This document shows positions 12,139 to 24,132 of a stretch of DNA of 64,000 nucleotides, in pieces. The first letter of the stretch is position 1. The number at the start of each line of letters is the position of its first letter. The translations under genes and the position numbers were made by a program. The stretch comes from Siphonodentalium dalli (lineage: Eukaryota > Mollusca > Scaphopoda > Gadilida > Siphonodentaliidae): NCBI GenBank assembly GCA_032622095.1, contig CP136063.1, positions 31,064,987 to 31,128,986 of the forward strand. Direction: 5' to 3'. The notes under the pieces were generated by a model. That model had not been told where the DNA came from. It saw only the letters and a list, made by a program, of their open reading frames with translations, and ran no database searches.

Positions 12139-13710
12139 GGGGGAGGTCAAGTGAAACATTTTTAATGGGGATTTACATGCAAATCTCCCCAGCAAAAGTT
12201 GAGAATATGCACTGCCCATGTTGATCAACAGACCCAACAATCATGAACTCAAAGTACTTAGCTGGCTGGTCGGCTCAGTTGTTGACATTGGGAAGATAAC
12301 GTGTGCCACTAGACACGAAATCAATTTTAACACGAAAGCAGACAAGCTTATGACTGTAAGTGGCCATGTTGAAATTATCTCCCCTGTTGTGAAAACATCA
12401 ACATTAAACCCACGAATATTTGCAGTGAAAAAAGAAGGTGAAATATAAACTGATCTATAAAGATACCAGCTAGAATGATACCTCTTCGTTTTATTTCTAA
12501 ATCTGAGCAACGTGCGGGTTCGATCATTTATTGATAGCATCAATATTCAACTGCAATAGCGATGTATTATTTTTGTTTTGTTTTTTTCAACCAAAACCAG
12601 CCACAAATATCAATGCGCTTTGATGGAGGAAAATAGTTCCAAAATTTATACTGATTTCATCTTAGAGTAATATTTATAAATATGATTTGGTGACATTACA
12701 TACTCTTAGGGACCTATTGGTTGACACTTAATTGAAGAAGAGGTATAAAAATACGAAACACGGCACGATGATAGTTTTCCCGGGCTGCGGATGGCGAATT
12801 ACCGAAACATGGATGAGTTCCAGGGCACTTCCGCCGCTAGTCTGAAAACAGTAAATAAAATCAAGTTAAACGCTCATAAAAGAAGAAATTGAATACGATC
12901 GGTGATTAAATTAGCACACATATATTGCGGATAACGGTATCAACATAATAGCGCAATTAGATTGTCCGATTGAACAACGACGAGCCCACTATTAAGAGCT
13001 GCTTGTTGAAAGTTTTTAAATGCATGCATGGTTTGTTGTTGTCAACAAGCCTCCATCTAGTCGAAATGGGGCGAAAGTATGGCGAACTAAACTTTGTTTG
13101 ACTACAAAAAACATGTTCTCCTGAAAATTTTATTGTAATTATCGTTTCACTTAATAATTTCGTTACGTACTACTGTTACTGAAACTGTCATTTAACTCTT
13201 ACTCTGCCTCCGGACTGAAGTTCAACTTAAAGTCGTCATTTCCAAAAAAATTCAAAAATCTCCAAAACAATAATTTTGAATTGGTCCTCCATACCTCAAT
13301 GTAAATAGTTCTTGCAAATGGAGGTTTGGGACCAGTGGTGTTTACATTTTATAATGTGCTATTTCTGCTTTCTGGAATACTATCAAAGGAATATCATGAG
13401 CTCATCCGCCAGGGGAATATCTGAGGAATATTATGAGACATTTAGTTGGAGTTTATCACACTTGCTAGGTATGTAACTTTTGCTGGGGAAATTGTTCGCA
13501 AAATATCATGAGATTATTCCCATCAAACTCCTTTTTTTTTTAAATTTTCTCCAACATTAATGCGTGGTGTATCATCACCAAACCCTATAGCACATTTTGG
13601 TACCAAAATTATGTTTGTTTTTTCTTTTGTTTTGAAGTTTTGGCTTCTTTTCCAAAGACACCCTACTTTCTCGCCAGTCCTCAAAATTGTTCATTTGACC
13701 TCCTCCTTAA
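12135..13710. mobile_element. TTAA-flanked non-autonomous transposon (1.58 kb)
   Basis: Flanked by TTAA at 12135-12138 and 13707-13710. Its ends are inverted repeats: GGGGGAGGTCAAGTGAA on the left and GGAGGAGGTCAAATGAA read inward from the right. The upstream tandem unit keeps the empty site, and the sequence after the element (CCCTTATACAGAACAAACACT) is identical to that following the empty site. A second inverted match (CCCCAGCAAAAGTT at 12.19 kb and its complement near 13.47 kb) lies inside. No transposase is recognised; the frames at 12218-12448 and 12241-12543 have no known motif. TTAA duplication suggests piggyBac-type mobilisation (inference). Confidence 0.8.
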
Positions 13711-13924
13711 CCCTTATACAGAACAAACACTTACTTGACTAAGGCACAAACCCAGTAAACGATGGTTTACCAGGCTTTACTCTGTGCCAATTAAGGTAGA
13801 GGTATATATATAGATATGGAATATCTGGGAGTTTGGACAATGAAACACAAAGAAATAGTAAAATAACTGGTAATATAAAATGCTACTTGAACACAGAGAT
13901 ATCGGGAATGAATACTGGGTAGGG
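13711..13924. other. Short spacer, no gene recognised
   Basis: Begins with the right half of the tandem unit (CCCTTATACAGAACAAACACT), then unassigned AT-rich sequence. Confidence 0.5.
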
Positions 13925-14002
13925 GTCTTAAATTCATATTTATTATTTTATACCCACGCAACTTTTTCAAATCTGTTATTTAAAGAGATAATCCATCTTT
14001 AA
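13925..14002 (-). repeat. MITE-A tail fragment
   Basis: The last ~75 bp of a reverse copy, ending CCATCTTTAA (TTAA 13999-14002). Confidence 0.65.
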
Positions 14003-14017
14003 AGAGATAGTCCAAAT

Positions 14018-14249
14018 TTAATGTGTATTATCTCTTTGTAAACGTATTATATAGTTACCGGGGTATAAAATTGTAGAATTGTGGAATAAAACATTATAAC
14101 CAATCAATCTAGGGCATTGGACGTTCTGTGCGTAGCCATAGGAACAGCATAATGCTCTCTATCGCTATATGGTATCACTCGAATGGTCTGTTCTAAAAAT
14201 AGACAAATAAATAGACCCAATAAAATATTCGAAATAAAATCAATATTAA
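14018..14249 (-). mobile_element. Diverged MITE-A with internal deletion
   Basis: Begins TTAATGTGTATTATCTC (a damaged terminus), passes from TATAAAAT directly to the GTGGAATAAAAC region, and reaches CAATATTAA (14246-14249), where the next element is inserted. It resumes at TTAATTCATAGAAGCC (14496). It is more diverged than most copies, so it is older. Confidence 0.65.
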
Positions 14250-14499
14250 AGATGGATTATCTCTTTGTATGCATGTTTTATGTAGTTACCGGGGTATAAC
14301 ATATTAGACCTGAATCGAAGATTCGTGTCCAGAAATGCTTCTATAGATTAATAATAATTTTATTTCGAATATTTTCTAGTCTAAAAATGTGTAGTTGTTT
14401 AGCTAACGAACAAGAGACCAGAAATTTTATTCATATTTATTATTTTATACCCACGCAACTATTTAAAATGTGTTATTTAAAGAAATAATCCATCCTTAA
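14246..14499 (-). mobile_element. 254 bp short derivative of MITE-A
   Basis: Both termini are present (TTAAAGATGG and CCATCCTTAA), but the middle ~270 bp is missing, with the join ACCAGAAATTTTATTCATATTT. It is inserted at the internal site AATATTAATT of the host copy. The same deletion join at 8.23 kb indicates a short subfamily that itself transposed. Confidence 0.7.
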
Positions 14500-15345
14500 T
14501 TCATAGAAGCCTTTCCTGACAAGGGTTTTCAGCTCATATTTATTATCATATTGATGGATATATTTCGAATTGCGAATGAATAGAAACGCGCCTTGCCTTG
14601 TTCAGCAGAATATTAATTTAAACGAGTTTTCCAACTTCGACAATTTTATTTCACCTCAAAGTCCGAAAACTCGTTTAAATGTAAATTCTGCTGATTTAAC
14701 AAGGTAATGAGTGTTTCTATCACATTCGAAAGTCAAAATATACGCGATAATGTCGTTTACACGACCGCAATCCGCGTGATGTGTAAGAAATTCAACATTA
14801 CCACGGGTTGGGGCGTCACCTATAATTGAGCGGTAGGTATTATAAATATTTAAAAAATATTTTCTACAAGTTCCCGGTGTATAAATCATGTTGCGAAAGA
14901 GAGAGTCCCTCTTTTAAAAAGTCACTTCACATAGTATATTTCTATCGTGGGACATACACGATAAGCATAATACACGACAATTCTTTCCTAAGAGATATAT
15001 TTGTCGCCAAGCCAATGACCACCAAGAAATCGGTTGTTTTTCTAAGAATGATAGACATTTTCTTATTTGAAATGCAAAAACATCACTGGAAACGTTTCAT
15101 AGAAACCTATTTTTTATTGTTGAAGATGCCAGTGAACTTGTTGCAAAGAAGAATTATGTATCTGTTTTAAGTACTTTTCGGAACACATGTACCCCCGAGT
15201 CCAAACGCCTAAACGATTTCCTGTTTCACATCGATATCCATAGCATTGTCCCAAATAACGACTGGTGAACAAACCTGGTTTCCATGACAACTGTTCATAC
15301 CGGGATCATTACAACACGTGTTGCTACTGCTAACGTTAGTTAGAA
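14496..15345. repeat. Segmental duplicate, copy 2 (pair of 9404-10275)
   Basis: Matches the 3' flank of zinc-finger gene B, but after about 15345 it joins sequence like the 3' flank of loci C and E (TGTCGGATAAACGACTT). It is a chimeric remnant of a locus whose finger array is gone. Confidence 0.65.
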
Positions 15346-15826
15346 TTGTCGGATAAACGACTTCGATTGTAGTCGAGAGAATGTAGAGAACGTACCGAGA
15401 TGTTTCATAGAGACTCATTAATACTGGAGTTGCGTATTGACCCATTTGATCCGAATAATGTGGAGTCTGAACAAGTGACTACCAATTCCTCCACCAATAT
15501 GGTTAAGATAGCGAAAATTGGTCGAGAACTGATGATGATTTTCTAAAAATATTTCATAGTACAAATAGCCGGAACGTGAAATCAATTTCAACAGTCAGTA
15601 AACACATACACATTGATGTACAAGTTATTTCTGCCTTGGGCTAAATGATAAAGATAGATTTATACTTCATACTTGATGGTACAATAAACACAACAAATAA
15701 ACGAATTCTAGTAAATTAAGGGAGGGGATCCCATTTATGTTGTAATAAGTAAATAAGGTCATGTTTATCAATACGCTTGATCTCAGATCGACTGAAAGAA
15801 GAAGATACTCTGTGGCAGCCCAAACG
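15346..15826. other. Intergenic, no gene recognised
   Basis: Starts with a short match to the zinc-finger 3' flanks (ATTCGAGAGAATG type), then AT-rich sequence up to the PIN-like fragment. Confidence 0.45.
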
Positions 15827-15975
15827 TCGTTAGTTGTGACAGATGACATCGATATATTTGTAATGTTGCTCCATTATTTTTACGACTGTGATTTATCCGA
15901 CCAGATACTGATTGTCGCACACACAAAAGGACGAACAACAATAATCGCCAATGAATTGCTGAAAGTCGGCATGAC
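15827..15975 (+). pseudogene. Fragment of a PIN-like repeat protein
   Basis: About 50 codons resemble the acidic core of the gene at 31-35 kb. V-V-T-D-D-I-D-I-F-V-M-L-L-H corresponds to L-A-D-D-T-D-I-F-I-M-L-L-H there, and K-G-R-T-T-I follows in both. Nothing upstream or downstream continues the domain, and the frame runs into the (GA)n tract. It is an isolated remnant of a multicopy family. Confidence 0.65.
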
Positions 15976-15999
15976 CTGTCAGCAACGCATGGAGAGAGA

Positions 16000-16139
<140 letters not shown>

Positions 16140-16235
16140 AGATTAGACAGTTTGAGTTAGAGACAGAGAGCGACTCGCTCGCGTTACATCTTGGTTGTTG
16201 TCACATTGCCACTACATTAGATGTTTAAATATGCA

Positions 16236-16487
16236 TGGTATGTCGAGATCTCGAGATAATTAAGTCGAGTTCTCGAGATAATATGTCGGGATCTCGAGAT
16301 AATATGTCGGGATCTCGAGATAATTAAGTCGAGATCTCGAGATAATATGTCGAGATCTCGAGATATTATCTCGAGATAATTAAGTCGAGAGATCTCGAGA
16401 TCATATCTCGAGATAATATGTCGAGATCTCGAGATAATTATGTCGAGATCTCGAGATAATTATGTCGAGATTTCGAGATAATATATG
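16236..16487. repeat. Palindromic satellite, TCGAGATCTCGAGATAATTA unit
   Basis: About eleven repeats of a self-complementary unit built on TCGAGATCTCGA spaced by TAATTATG or TAATATG, with internal inversions near 16.37 kb. Each unit can fold on itself. Confidence 0.9.
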
Positions 16488-16824
16488 TTGTGTGTATGTC
16501 GCAAATGTTGTGTGAATAAAAATTTCTGCTTCACGGTATACTGTAATTTATGTGTGACGTCACAAGTACGCACGCCCGCCTGTTACCTATACACGACCCG
16601 AGCGGGGTCGTTATTAAGCATGTCGATATAAGTATTCACATTATTCGGTGTATAATATGAAGCACTATCTAAACAAGCCCCTGTTCATAAGTTGTATTAG
16701 AGCAGAGCGGGAATCTGATTGGCCGCTCCCCCATCGACATCATGTAGGAAATTATTCCTCTTTTCTTCGCAGCTGGAAACACTCAAACCTCCAGGTACGC
16801 ACTATATAACGAAAGGTCAAGGAA
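16488..16824. other. Spacer and zinc-finger 3' flank piece
   Basis: Contains a ~40 bp stretch (AGAGCAGAGCGGGAATCTGA and following, 16690-16730) repeated at 20133-20173. From about 16735 there is the block ACATCATGTAGGAA shared with the 3' flanks of loci D and E (22.28 and 27.11 kb). No gene. Confidence 0.6.
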
Positions 16825-16833
16825 ATAACTACC

Positions 16834-17621
16834 ATTCGTGTCGGAGTCTCCGGCGGGAGAGGATCGTACCTTCGGATGCGCCACAGACCATCGGCCCGGC
16901 ACGGATCACTCACCGGCTTACCTGCAGGAATAGCCAGCACGGACCGGATTAGTCCGACGCTGGTACCCAGTGTCGACCCGTCTGTGCTGTATGCCGCGGA
17001 TTAGCCTGGATAACTCGACAGCCATTATCTGACCCGCTTCGATCTCAGATTTTGGTTGTCGAGCTGGCTCTGTTGACAGAATGGAGGGCGAAGTACTTCG
17101 CTGGAAACCCTGCCGTCTCCTGCTAATGGATCACCAGAGCGGGGGACTTGGACCTCGGACACCAGCGAGGGAAGATGCCCTTCAGGACGTCAACGGGATG
17201 ATGCCAGGAGAAGACAGGTGCTGCTGGATAAAAGTTACCAGGACACCCGGACGACTTCCAGCTGGCCTTCTTCTCCTTGGATTTGACCATACCATCTCGT
17301 CAGCCATCCCTTTGGAGCAGCCTGGACTCCGGATACCATCTAGCAGGAGTCCACCTTCACCACAACCGTCACCGACGAGGCAACAACACCTGCTGGTACA
17401 CTGCAGCTACCATCAACCTGCAGTGTTCCAGGGGGCTAAACACCCCCTCGTCTGGACACCAACGACGGTAAGAAGAAGAATTTGCATACAAAAGAAAAAA
17501 AATGCTTCTTCCTTTTTTTTTTATGTTATTCAAATAAAGGCTAAAAATGAGGGGTTAGGGAATGGGCCTCTCGGCCCATTCGAGAATCCCGGGGTTAGCC
17601 CCCCCCCAAAACACTCCTTAT
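16834..17621 (+). mobile_element. GC-rich 788 bp insertion with 9 bp target duplication
   Basis: Paralogous flanks at 27.19 kb read AATAACTACCGCATTATG without interruption. Here ATAACTACC occurs on both sides (16825-16833 and 17622-17630) of a 788 bp insert that is much richer in G and C than its surroundings. The insert starts ATTCGTGTCGGAGTC and ends with a C-run and AACACTCCTTAT. Part of its right end (GGAATGGGCC, ATTCGAGAATCCCGG, C-run) is repeated in reverse at 54.44-54.53 kb. Frames inside (17081-17656, 16719-16952) match nothing known. The class is undetermined: a retroposon or a DNA element making 8-9 bp duplications. Confidence 0.7.
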
Positions 17622-17630
17622 ATAACTACC

Positions 17631-18140
17631 GCATTATGTATATAAGCCATTCATGAGGGTGCGCATACTATGCACCATATCAGTGGCAGTTTAATAGTAT
17701 TCATACTGACATGGCCATTGAGTCAACCTGCATGCGTTATGGCCATAGACGCTCACGCATACTCGATATCACGCTAAAATCAGAGAGTGTTCGTGCATTT
17801 GGGCATACAGTTTACATAACTACAATTGTCGGATAAATGACTTGGATTGTATTCGAGAGAATGGGGTTATATATAGGGAGCACTGTCTTGATAGTACTGC
17901 AACAGTTATGGGTGGAACTAGAGTGGACATTTTGGCAGCCATCTCGAGTATTTGTCACTGATTTTGTCCAGTTCATTTTATTTGTCACTGTATATCATAA
18001 TACAAGTATTATATCACATCATTAATGTAAAAATTAGTTTTATTGATAAGGAATTGCCGCTGGCATGGTCGACATATACAAACAATTTTACGAATGTTGG
18101 TACTCAGCGGCCATCTTGAATAAAAATAGTTCCCCAAAGG
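17631..18140 (-). repeat. Duplicated 3' flank of zinc-finger gene C
   Basis: Matches 27.20-27.72 kb and, in reverse, 39.55-40.01 kb (TGCGCATACTATGCACCAT, GCCATCTTGAATAAAA). No coding role is visible. Confidence 0.7.
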
Positions 18141-18607
18141 TTACGCATCCACACCAATCAGGATATCAATAAAGATACCCCAGTGATAAATTATTAACAG
18201 AGAAAAAAACTTTAACAGATAATTTTTGTCACACCGCAGTTCTGCTGGATTACATGATTGTTCCCCTTTCTGGCAGATAGATATTGTGTAATCGGTGCCA
18301 CTGGGGTTATCATCCCATGAGCTTTGTCCAAACTCTATGCTCGGAATCCATGTTGTATATAATCCGAGCGAGGCCTTCCAATCATAAAGTTTATAGATAC
18401 AAAGAAGATTAATTCCGCCCTCTTTTCTGCTGTCATCAGAATCTAAGATTGTTTCCAATTCTCCTGCGACGAACATATTATATGTCAGAAACTACATATG
18501 GAGAGATGTATGTGGTCTTATCTCCGGTGTGGATTCTTTCATGTATCGCTAAATTGCTCGATTGGCAAAATCATTCCCCACTATATGTGACATCGGTAAG
18601 GCTTATA
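18141..18607 (-). other. Conserved segment downstream of zinc-finger gene C
   Basis: The minus strand at 18141-18476 reads M-F-V-A-G-E-L-E-T-I-L-D-S-D-D and onward. A similar phrase (G-L-E-T-I-L-D-S-I-D) lies downstream of locus G near 51.35 kb, and the DNA is also kept near 28.45 and 38.6 kb. It could be an ancestral C-terminal coding part or just 3' UTR. Between 18.48 and 18.6 kb lies one decayed finger (ATHERIHTGDK-like). Confidence 0.4.
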
Positions 18608-19901
<1,294 letters not shown>

Positions 19902-20130
19902 TGCGTGGAATAATCAGATCTAATCTAATTCGAACCGAATTCCATTAACACAGTGTAACTGTAATTTATGTAGTTCACGTTAATGAAGGATCAAGTATCA
20001 TTCGAACAAAGGACGGTGGATATATCGTATTCTGTTGAAATTAATTGAATAAACAAGCGTCTAAATATGTGGTTGTATTTAGAAGTGCCATTCGCGAAAC
20101 GATAGAGGAATACACAGCCTATATAATATT
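19902..20130 (-). promoter_or_regulatory. Conserved 5' flank of zinc-finger gene C
   Basis: Contains TTAATGAAGGATCAAGTATCA, the TATGTGGTTGT motif and CGAAACGATAGA as in loci D to G. The promoter role is inferred from position. Confidence 0.4.
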
Positions 20131-20335
20131 GAGTTGCATTAGAGCAGAGCGGGAATCTGATTGGCCGCTCCCTAAACTATAATGCACTCAGAGAGATACC
20201 AACGTGCGCGAAAATGTAATAAAAAATAATTAAAAAAATAATTTCACTGTATAACTACTTAATTAATTTAATTTAATTTAATGTTAGCAAGAAAAGACAA
20301 TTACAATCTTCAATAATTTTATTTAGGAGATAACA

Positions 20336-20492
20336 GTGTGGTGTTTTGTAATTTCGGAAAGGTACATGGCGAATATACTGTGGCAAATTTAGTTAATGGG
20401 CGACGGCGGAGCCGATCCCATTAACGGGTATTTGCCAAAGTATATTCGACATGCACCTTTCTGAAATCACAAAACACCACACTGTTATCTCC
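20336..20492. repeat. 157 bp hairpin palindrome
   Basis: GGAGATAACAGTGTGGTG at the left is mirrored by CACCACACTGTTATCTCC at the right. The complementarity continues through the CATGG..GAATATACT and TTAATGGG segments to a ~16 bp GC-rich loop. It looks like a snap-back repeat element; no flanking duplication is clear. Confidence 0.8.
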
Positions 20493-21751
20493 ATTCTAAT
20501 GCTCTTCGAACTTAAAAATGTTATTTAGACAAACAAATGGCTCGTAATTATCAACCAAATGTGCGGCCATAGAAAACACTCAGCCAATTCACGACTTTTT
20601 ATTCTAAATTTAGTGCGCTAGATAAAATATAGTCCCCCAATTACCATCGCTCTTATCGTTAAAAATACTGATAAACATGAAGAATTGCCACCTCAAATAG
20701 AAATAAATATACACAACAATAATTATTAGTTTCTGCGTGTACCTGATGTCTTTTTCAGATGTTTACCACTTACAAATTGCGGTTTTGATTTTAACGCGAT
20801 CTTGAAGTTGAATTGAAACAATGGGAAATTGTTTACTCAATGCGATGTATTTCACGCCGTGTCTGTCGCGGTTTCATGTCAAGAAATTTGGTCAAATGAT
20901 ATCGAGACACTGACATTGGTAGGGTATAACGTTGTGGTGTTTTGTATTTTATACTGGCTGTCAATTTTCGACAAAAGCCACATCGCTGGTCTGTTTATAT
21001 AGCAACGAGCTAGTAACGGAAGTCAGTGCCAAGGGCGTCGACTCTATAATCTACTCCGTTACGTCGCCGGCATGTAATGCGTAAGAGTGACGTCATGGAG
21101 TGAAATCGGTAGAGTGACACCAACGTACGTACCTACGAATCTGACTGATCGCCATAATATTGTGCGAGCGCACGTAATAAGCGCACCGCACACGCTGCGA
21201 TATTTGTTGCACGATATTTATCACAGACCCTTGCGACGTAAAATCTGTGTACGCACACGATTTTAGTCGATCGACTTTTGTTTTGATCACTTACGATAGA
21301 CCGCCACACACGATGCGATTGGATCGTACGATCTGGTTGTTTACTTTCTCGTGAATGCAATGGGTTAGTTCTATAGACGAGTAGGCCATATAACTGATTT
21401 AATTCTCCACACCAATTCACAATCAAATATTATTTTGCTTGTGTCCAGTCCACCTGTTTCAATTGTACCCGTAGTTGTATTGTAGATGCATGCATGTATT
21501 ACGCCGTCCAATATATGGGCGCCATGTTGTTATGAAATAAAACATGTGATCGACGCGTAATGACATTAATAGCTGAATCTGATTAGCTACTTCGTACAAC
21601 TCATCGTAGAAAATCAAAATTATTTGATTCCTTGCGGGGCAGATCGTACGACAAAATGTCCTGCGATTTTCCACCGCACACAGTGCGATTTGACCCATAA
21701 CCAGTGCCCGATATTTGTCGTACGATATACATCGCATCGTGTGCGGCGGCC
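20493..21751. other. Intergenic, no gene recognised
   Basis: Frames on the minus strand (21093-21290, 21133-21426, 21459-21737) overlap, lack motifs and have no paralogue; I do not call them. The TGGTGTTTTGTATTTTAT stretch near 20.93 kb echoes the hairpin arm. Confidence 0.45.
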
Positions 21752-22279
21752 TTATAGATGGATTATCTCTTTAAATAACAAATTTTAAATAGTTGCGTGG
21801 GTACAAAATAATAGATATGAACTGACGACCTATGTCCGGAAAAGCTTTTATCAATTAATATTGATTTTATTTCGAATATTAAATCGGGCCCGTTTATGTT
21901 ACTATTTTTAGAAACGACCATTCGGATGAGACAATGTTGCAATATAGAGCACTGGACTGTTCCTACGGGTACGCAACGAATGTCAAATGTCACAGATTGG
22001 TTGTTCTATTGTTTTGTTCCACAGATATAAGGGATAATGAGTATAATTAACGTTTATTTGTGACAAAATTGTACAATATAATTTCTGGTCTCTGTTAACA
22101 GTAACCACTATTGTTCGTTAGCTGAACAAACACACCTCTTTAGACCAGAAAATATTCGAAATAAAATTAATATTAATCGATAGAAGCATTTCCGGACAGG
22201 AGTCTTCGATTCAAAAATCTAATATTTTTACCCCGGTAACTATATAATACATGTTTACAAAGAGATAATCCACCTTTAA
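21752..22279 (+). mobile_element. MITE-A, full length
   Basis: Left site mutated to TTAT (21752-21755), right TTAA at 22276-22279. The internal frame is partly open (21763-21993, minus) but has lost its start region through a deletion near TTGTTCTATTG. Confidence 0.85.
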
Positions 22280-22670
22280 GACATCATGTAGGAAAAAATT
22301 CCGCTTTTCTTCGCAGTTGGAAACACTGAATGCTCCAGGTACGCACTATATAACGCGAGATCAATGTAATAACGACCGGATTATGCATATATATAAGCCA
22401 TTCCTGATGGTGCGCGCACTATGCACCATACGAGTGGCAGTTTAATGGTATTTATAGTGACATGGCCATTGAGACAACCTGCATGCGTTATGGTCATAGA
22501 CGCTCGTGCATAATCGACATAATGCTAAAATCATATAGTGTTCGTGCATTTGGGCACTCATCAGTTTACTGAATGCAATTGTTGAATAGGTGACTTCGAT
22601 TGAATTCGAGAGAATGGAGTGAATGCACTCAGATGTGTCTATATCACAACAGTAAACAGTAAAGCTTATA
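22280..22670 (-). repeat. Duplicated 3' flank of zinc-finger gene D
   Basis: Matches the 3' flanks at 16.74, 17.64 and 27.12 kb (CATCATGTAGGAA, GCACTATATAACG, TGCGCGCACTATGCACCAT). Confidence 0.7.
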
Positions 22671-23471
22671 TCAAGTGTGGATTCTTTTATGTTTCACAAA
22701 TGTGCTCGATTGAGTGAACGATTTCCCGCATATATCACAATGGTAAGGCTTATCTACGGTGTGGATTCTCTTATGCGTCGCCAAATGGCCCGATCGATTA
22801 AATGATTTTCCACATATATCACAACAGTACGGCTTATATCGAGTGTGGATTCTCTTATGTTTCACCAATGTGCCCGATTGAGTGAATGATTTGCCGCATA
22901 TATCACAATGGTAAGGCTTATCTCCGATCTGGATTCTCTTATGCATCGCCAAGTGGCTCGATTGATTAAATGATTTACCACATATATCACAACGATAAGG
23001 CTTATCCCCGGTGTGGATTCTCTTATGCGTCGCCAAGTGGTCTGTTCGATTAAATGATTTCCCGCATATATCACAGCGGTAAGGCTTATCTCCGGTGTGG
23101 ATTCTCTTGTGTTTCACCAAATCACCCGATTGATTAAATGATTTCCCGCATATATCACACCGGTAAGGCTTATCTCCGGTGTGGATTCTCTTATGTGCCA
23201 CCAAGTAGCTCGTATGATTAAATGATTTCCCACATATATCACAACCGTAAGGCTTATCGCCAATGTGGATTCTCTTATGTGTCACTAAGTTGCCAGATTG
23301 ATTAAAAGATTTCCCGCATATATCACACCAATAAGGCTTAACTCCGGTGTGGATTTTCTTATGTGTCAACAAGCTGTCTGATCGGGTGAACCATTTCCCA
23401 CATGCCTCACAATGATGTTGTTTATTTCCTGTGTTGGCAGTCTCATGATCATTGAGGTTAGCATCTCCCAT
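22671..23471 (-). CDS. C2H2 zinc-finger protein D, 9 fingers
   Basis: Intact 266-codon frame from the ATG of MGDANLNDHE (23471), the leader shared by the family; two upstream in-frame codons are not needed. It has nine C2H2 fingers with CxxC and HxxxH intact. The linkers are mostly HTGDKP, with variants (HIGDKP, QIGDKP, HTRYKP, HTVDKP) that may reflect relaxed constraint. The end is K-R-I-H-T-stop. The array consists only of fingers, so DNA binding in the nucleus is the likely activity; no effector domain is seen. It is the shortest open member of the family. Confidence 0.85.
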   Translation of the reverse strand: MGDANLNDHETANTGNKQHHCEACGKWFTRSDSLLTHKKIHTGVKPYWCDICGKSFNQSGNLVTHKRIHIGDKPYGCDICGKSFNHTSYLVAHKRIHTGDKPYRCDICGKSFNQSGDLVKHKRIHTGDKPYRCDICGKSFNRTDHLATHKRIHTGDKPYRCDICGKSFNQSSHLAMHKRIQIGDKPYHCDICGKSFTQSGTLVKHKRIHTRYKPYCCDICGKSFNRSGHLATHKRIHTVDKPYHCDICGKSFTQSSTFVKHKRIHT

Positions 23472-23630
23472 TATCACGTTAAGTGGCTATATAAATATAT
23501 ATAGGTCATCTAATCTAATTTTTCTGTTGAATAAACATTCGTCTTAATATGTGGTTGTGTTTATACGCGCCATTCACGAACGATAGATGAATACACAGCC
23601 TACATGTGAGTCTACACTACCGTGCGTTGT
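23472..23630 (-). promoter_or_regulatory. 5' flank of zinc-finger gene D, shortened
   Basis: Keeps the TATGTGGTTGTGTTTA and CACGAACGATAGATG motifs but lacks the part containing GAAGGATCA, so about 100 bp has been lost compared with loci C and E. Confidence 0.4.
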
Positions 23631-23639
23631 GGGTCACAT

Positions 23640-23845
23640 GTCTCAAATGATACAATCAGGCGCGTAGTTAGAATCCCCAAATAGGGGGGCTTAATCATTA
23701 TATGGGGGGTTCCTAGCACGATATATAGAAGGCATATCCCGAGGGCCGCAGGCCCGAGATGGGGAGGTTCTGGGAGGGGCTGTCCCCCTCCTGAGGGTGG
23801 AAATTGTTTTTGACTGTTAAACTCTGAGAGCGAATTTGGCCAAAG
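23640..23845. repeat. GC-rich dispersed-repeat-like block
   Basis: A G-rich stretch (GGGCCGCAGGCCCGAGATGG, GAGGGGCTGTCCCCCTCC) unlike the AT-rich surroundings. It looks like the end of an interspersed element, but no second copy lies in the window. Confidence 0.35.
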
Positions 23846-23892
23846 CAATAAACGCTGTTGTTTAAAAAAAAATTAAAAAAAATTCCACTTCT

Positions 23893-24132
23893 GTACTTGT
23901 GTTGAATTCTGGTAGAACACGAAACACATTTCTGCAACATTGTTTACGCGAGATCATGTTCTGGGTTGCTCATTTTCAATTTCAAATTCGTGCAAGTCAC
24001 ATCAGTGGTTCACAAAATCGAGCTGCAGTCATGCTATCACATTGGGACACATATAAGGAACGATTCATCGCAAGTTTCGGACATATTCATACGACTGAAA
24101 CGCCTGTATATTGGCTAACAAGTGGTAATTGT
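23893..24132 (+). pseudogene. Ngaro/DIRS-type RNase H fragment
   Basis: About 75 codons resemble the C-terminal end of the RNase H domain of tyrosine-recombinase retrotransposons. F-W-V-A-H-F-Q-F-Q-I-R-A-S-H-I-S-G is followed by a degenerate version of the A-D-x-L-S-R motif (A-V-M-L-S-H). The frame is cut at about 24132 by a MITE-A copy, and the tyrosine recombinase follows on the other side. The reverse transcriptase is missing upstream. The call rests on motif recognition. Confidence 0.6.

Noticed and set aside
17081-17656. 191-codon frame in the GC-rich insertion
   Set aside because: High GC content makes stop-free frames common. The frame crosses the element's right boundary, so it cannot be the element's own intact gene.
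21133-21737. Minus-strand frames at 21.1-21.7 kb as exons
   Set aside because: They overlap each other in different frames, show no motif and have no convincing splice signals.
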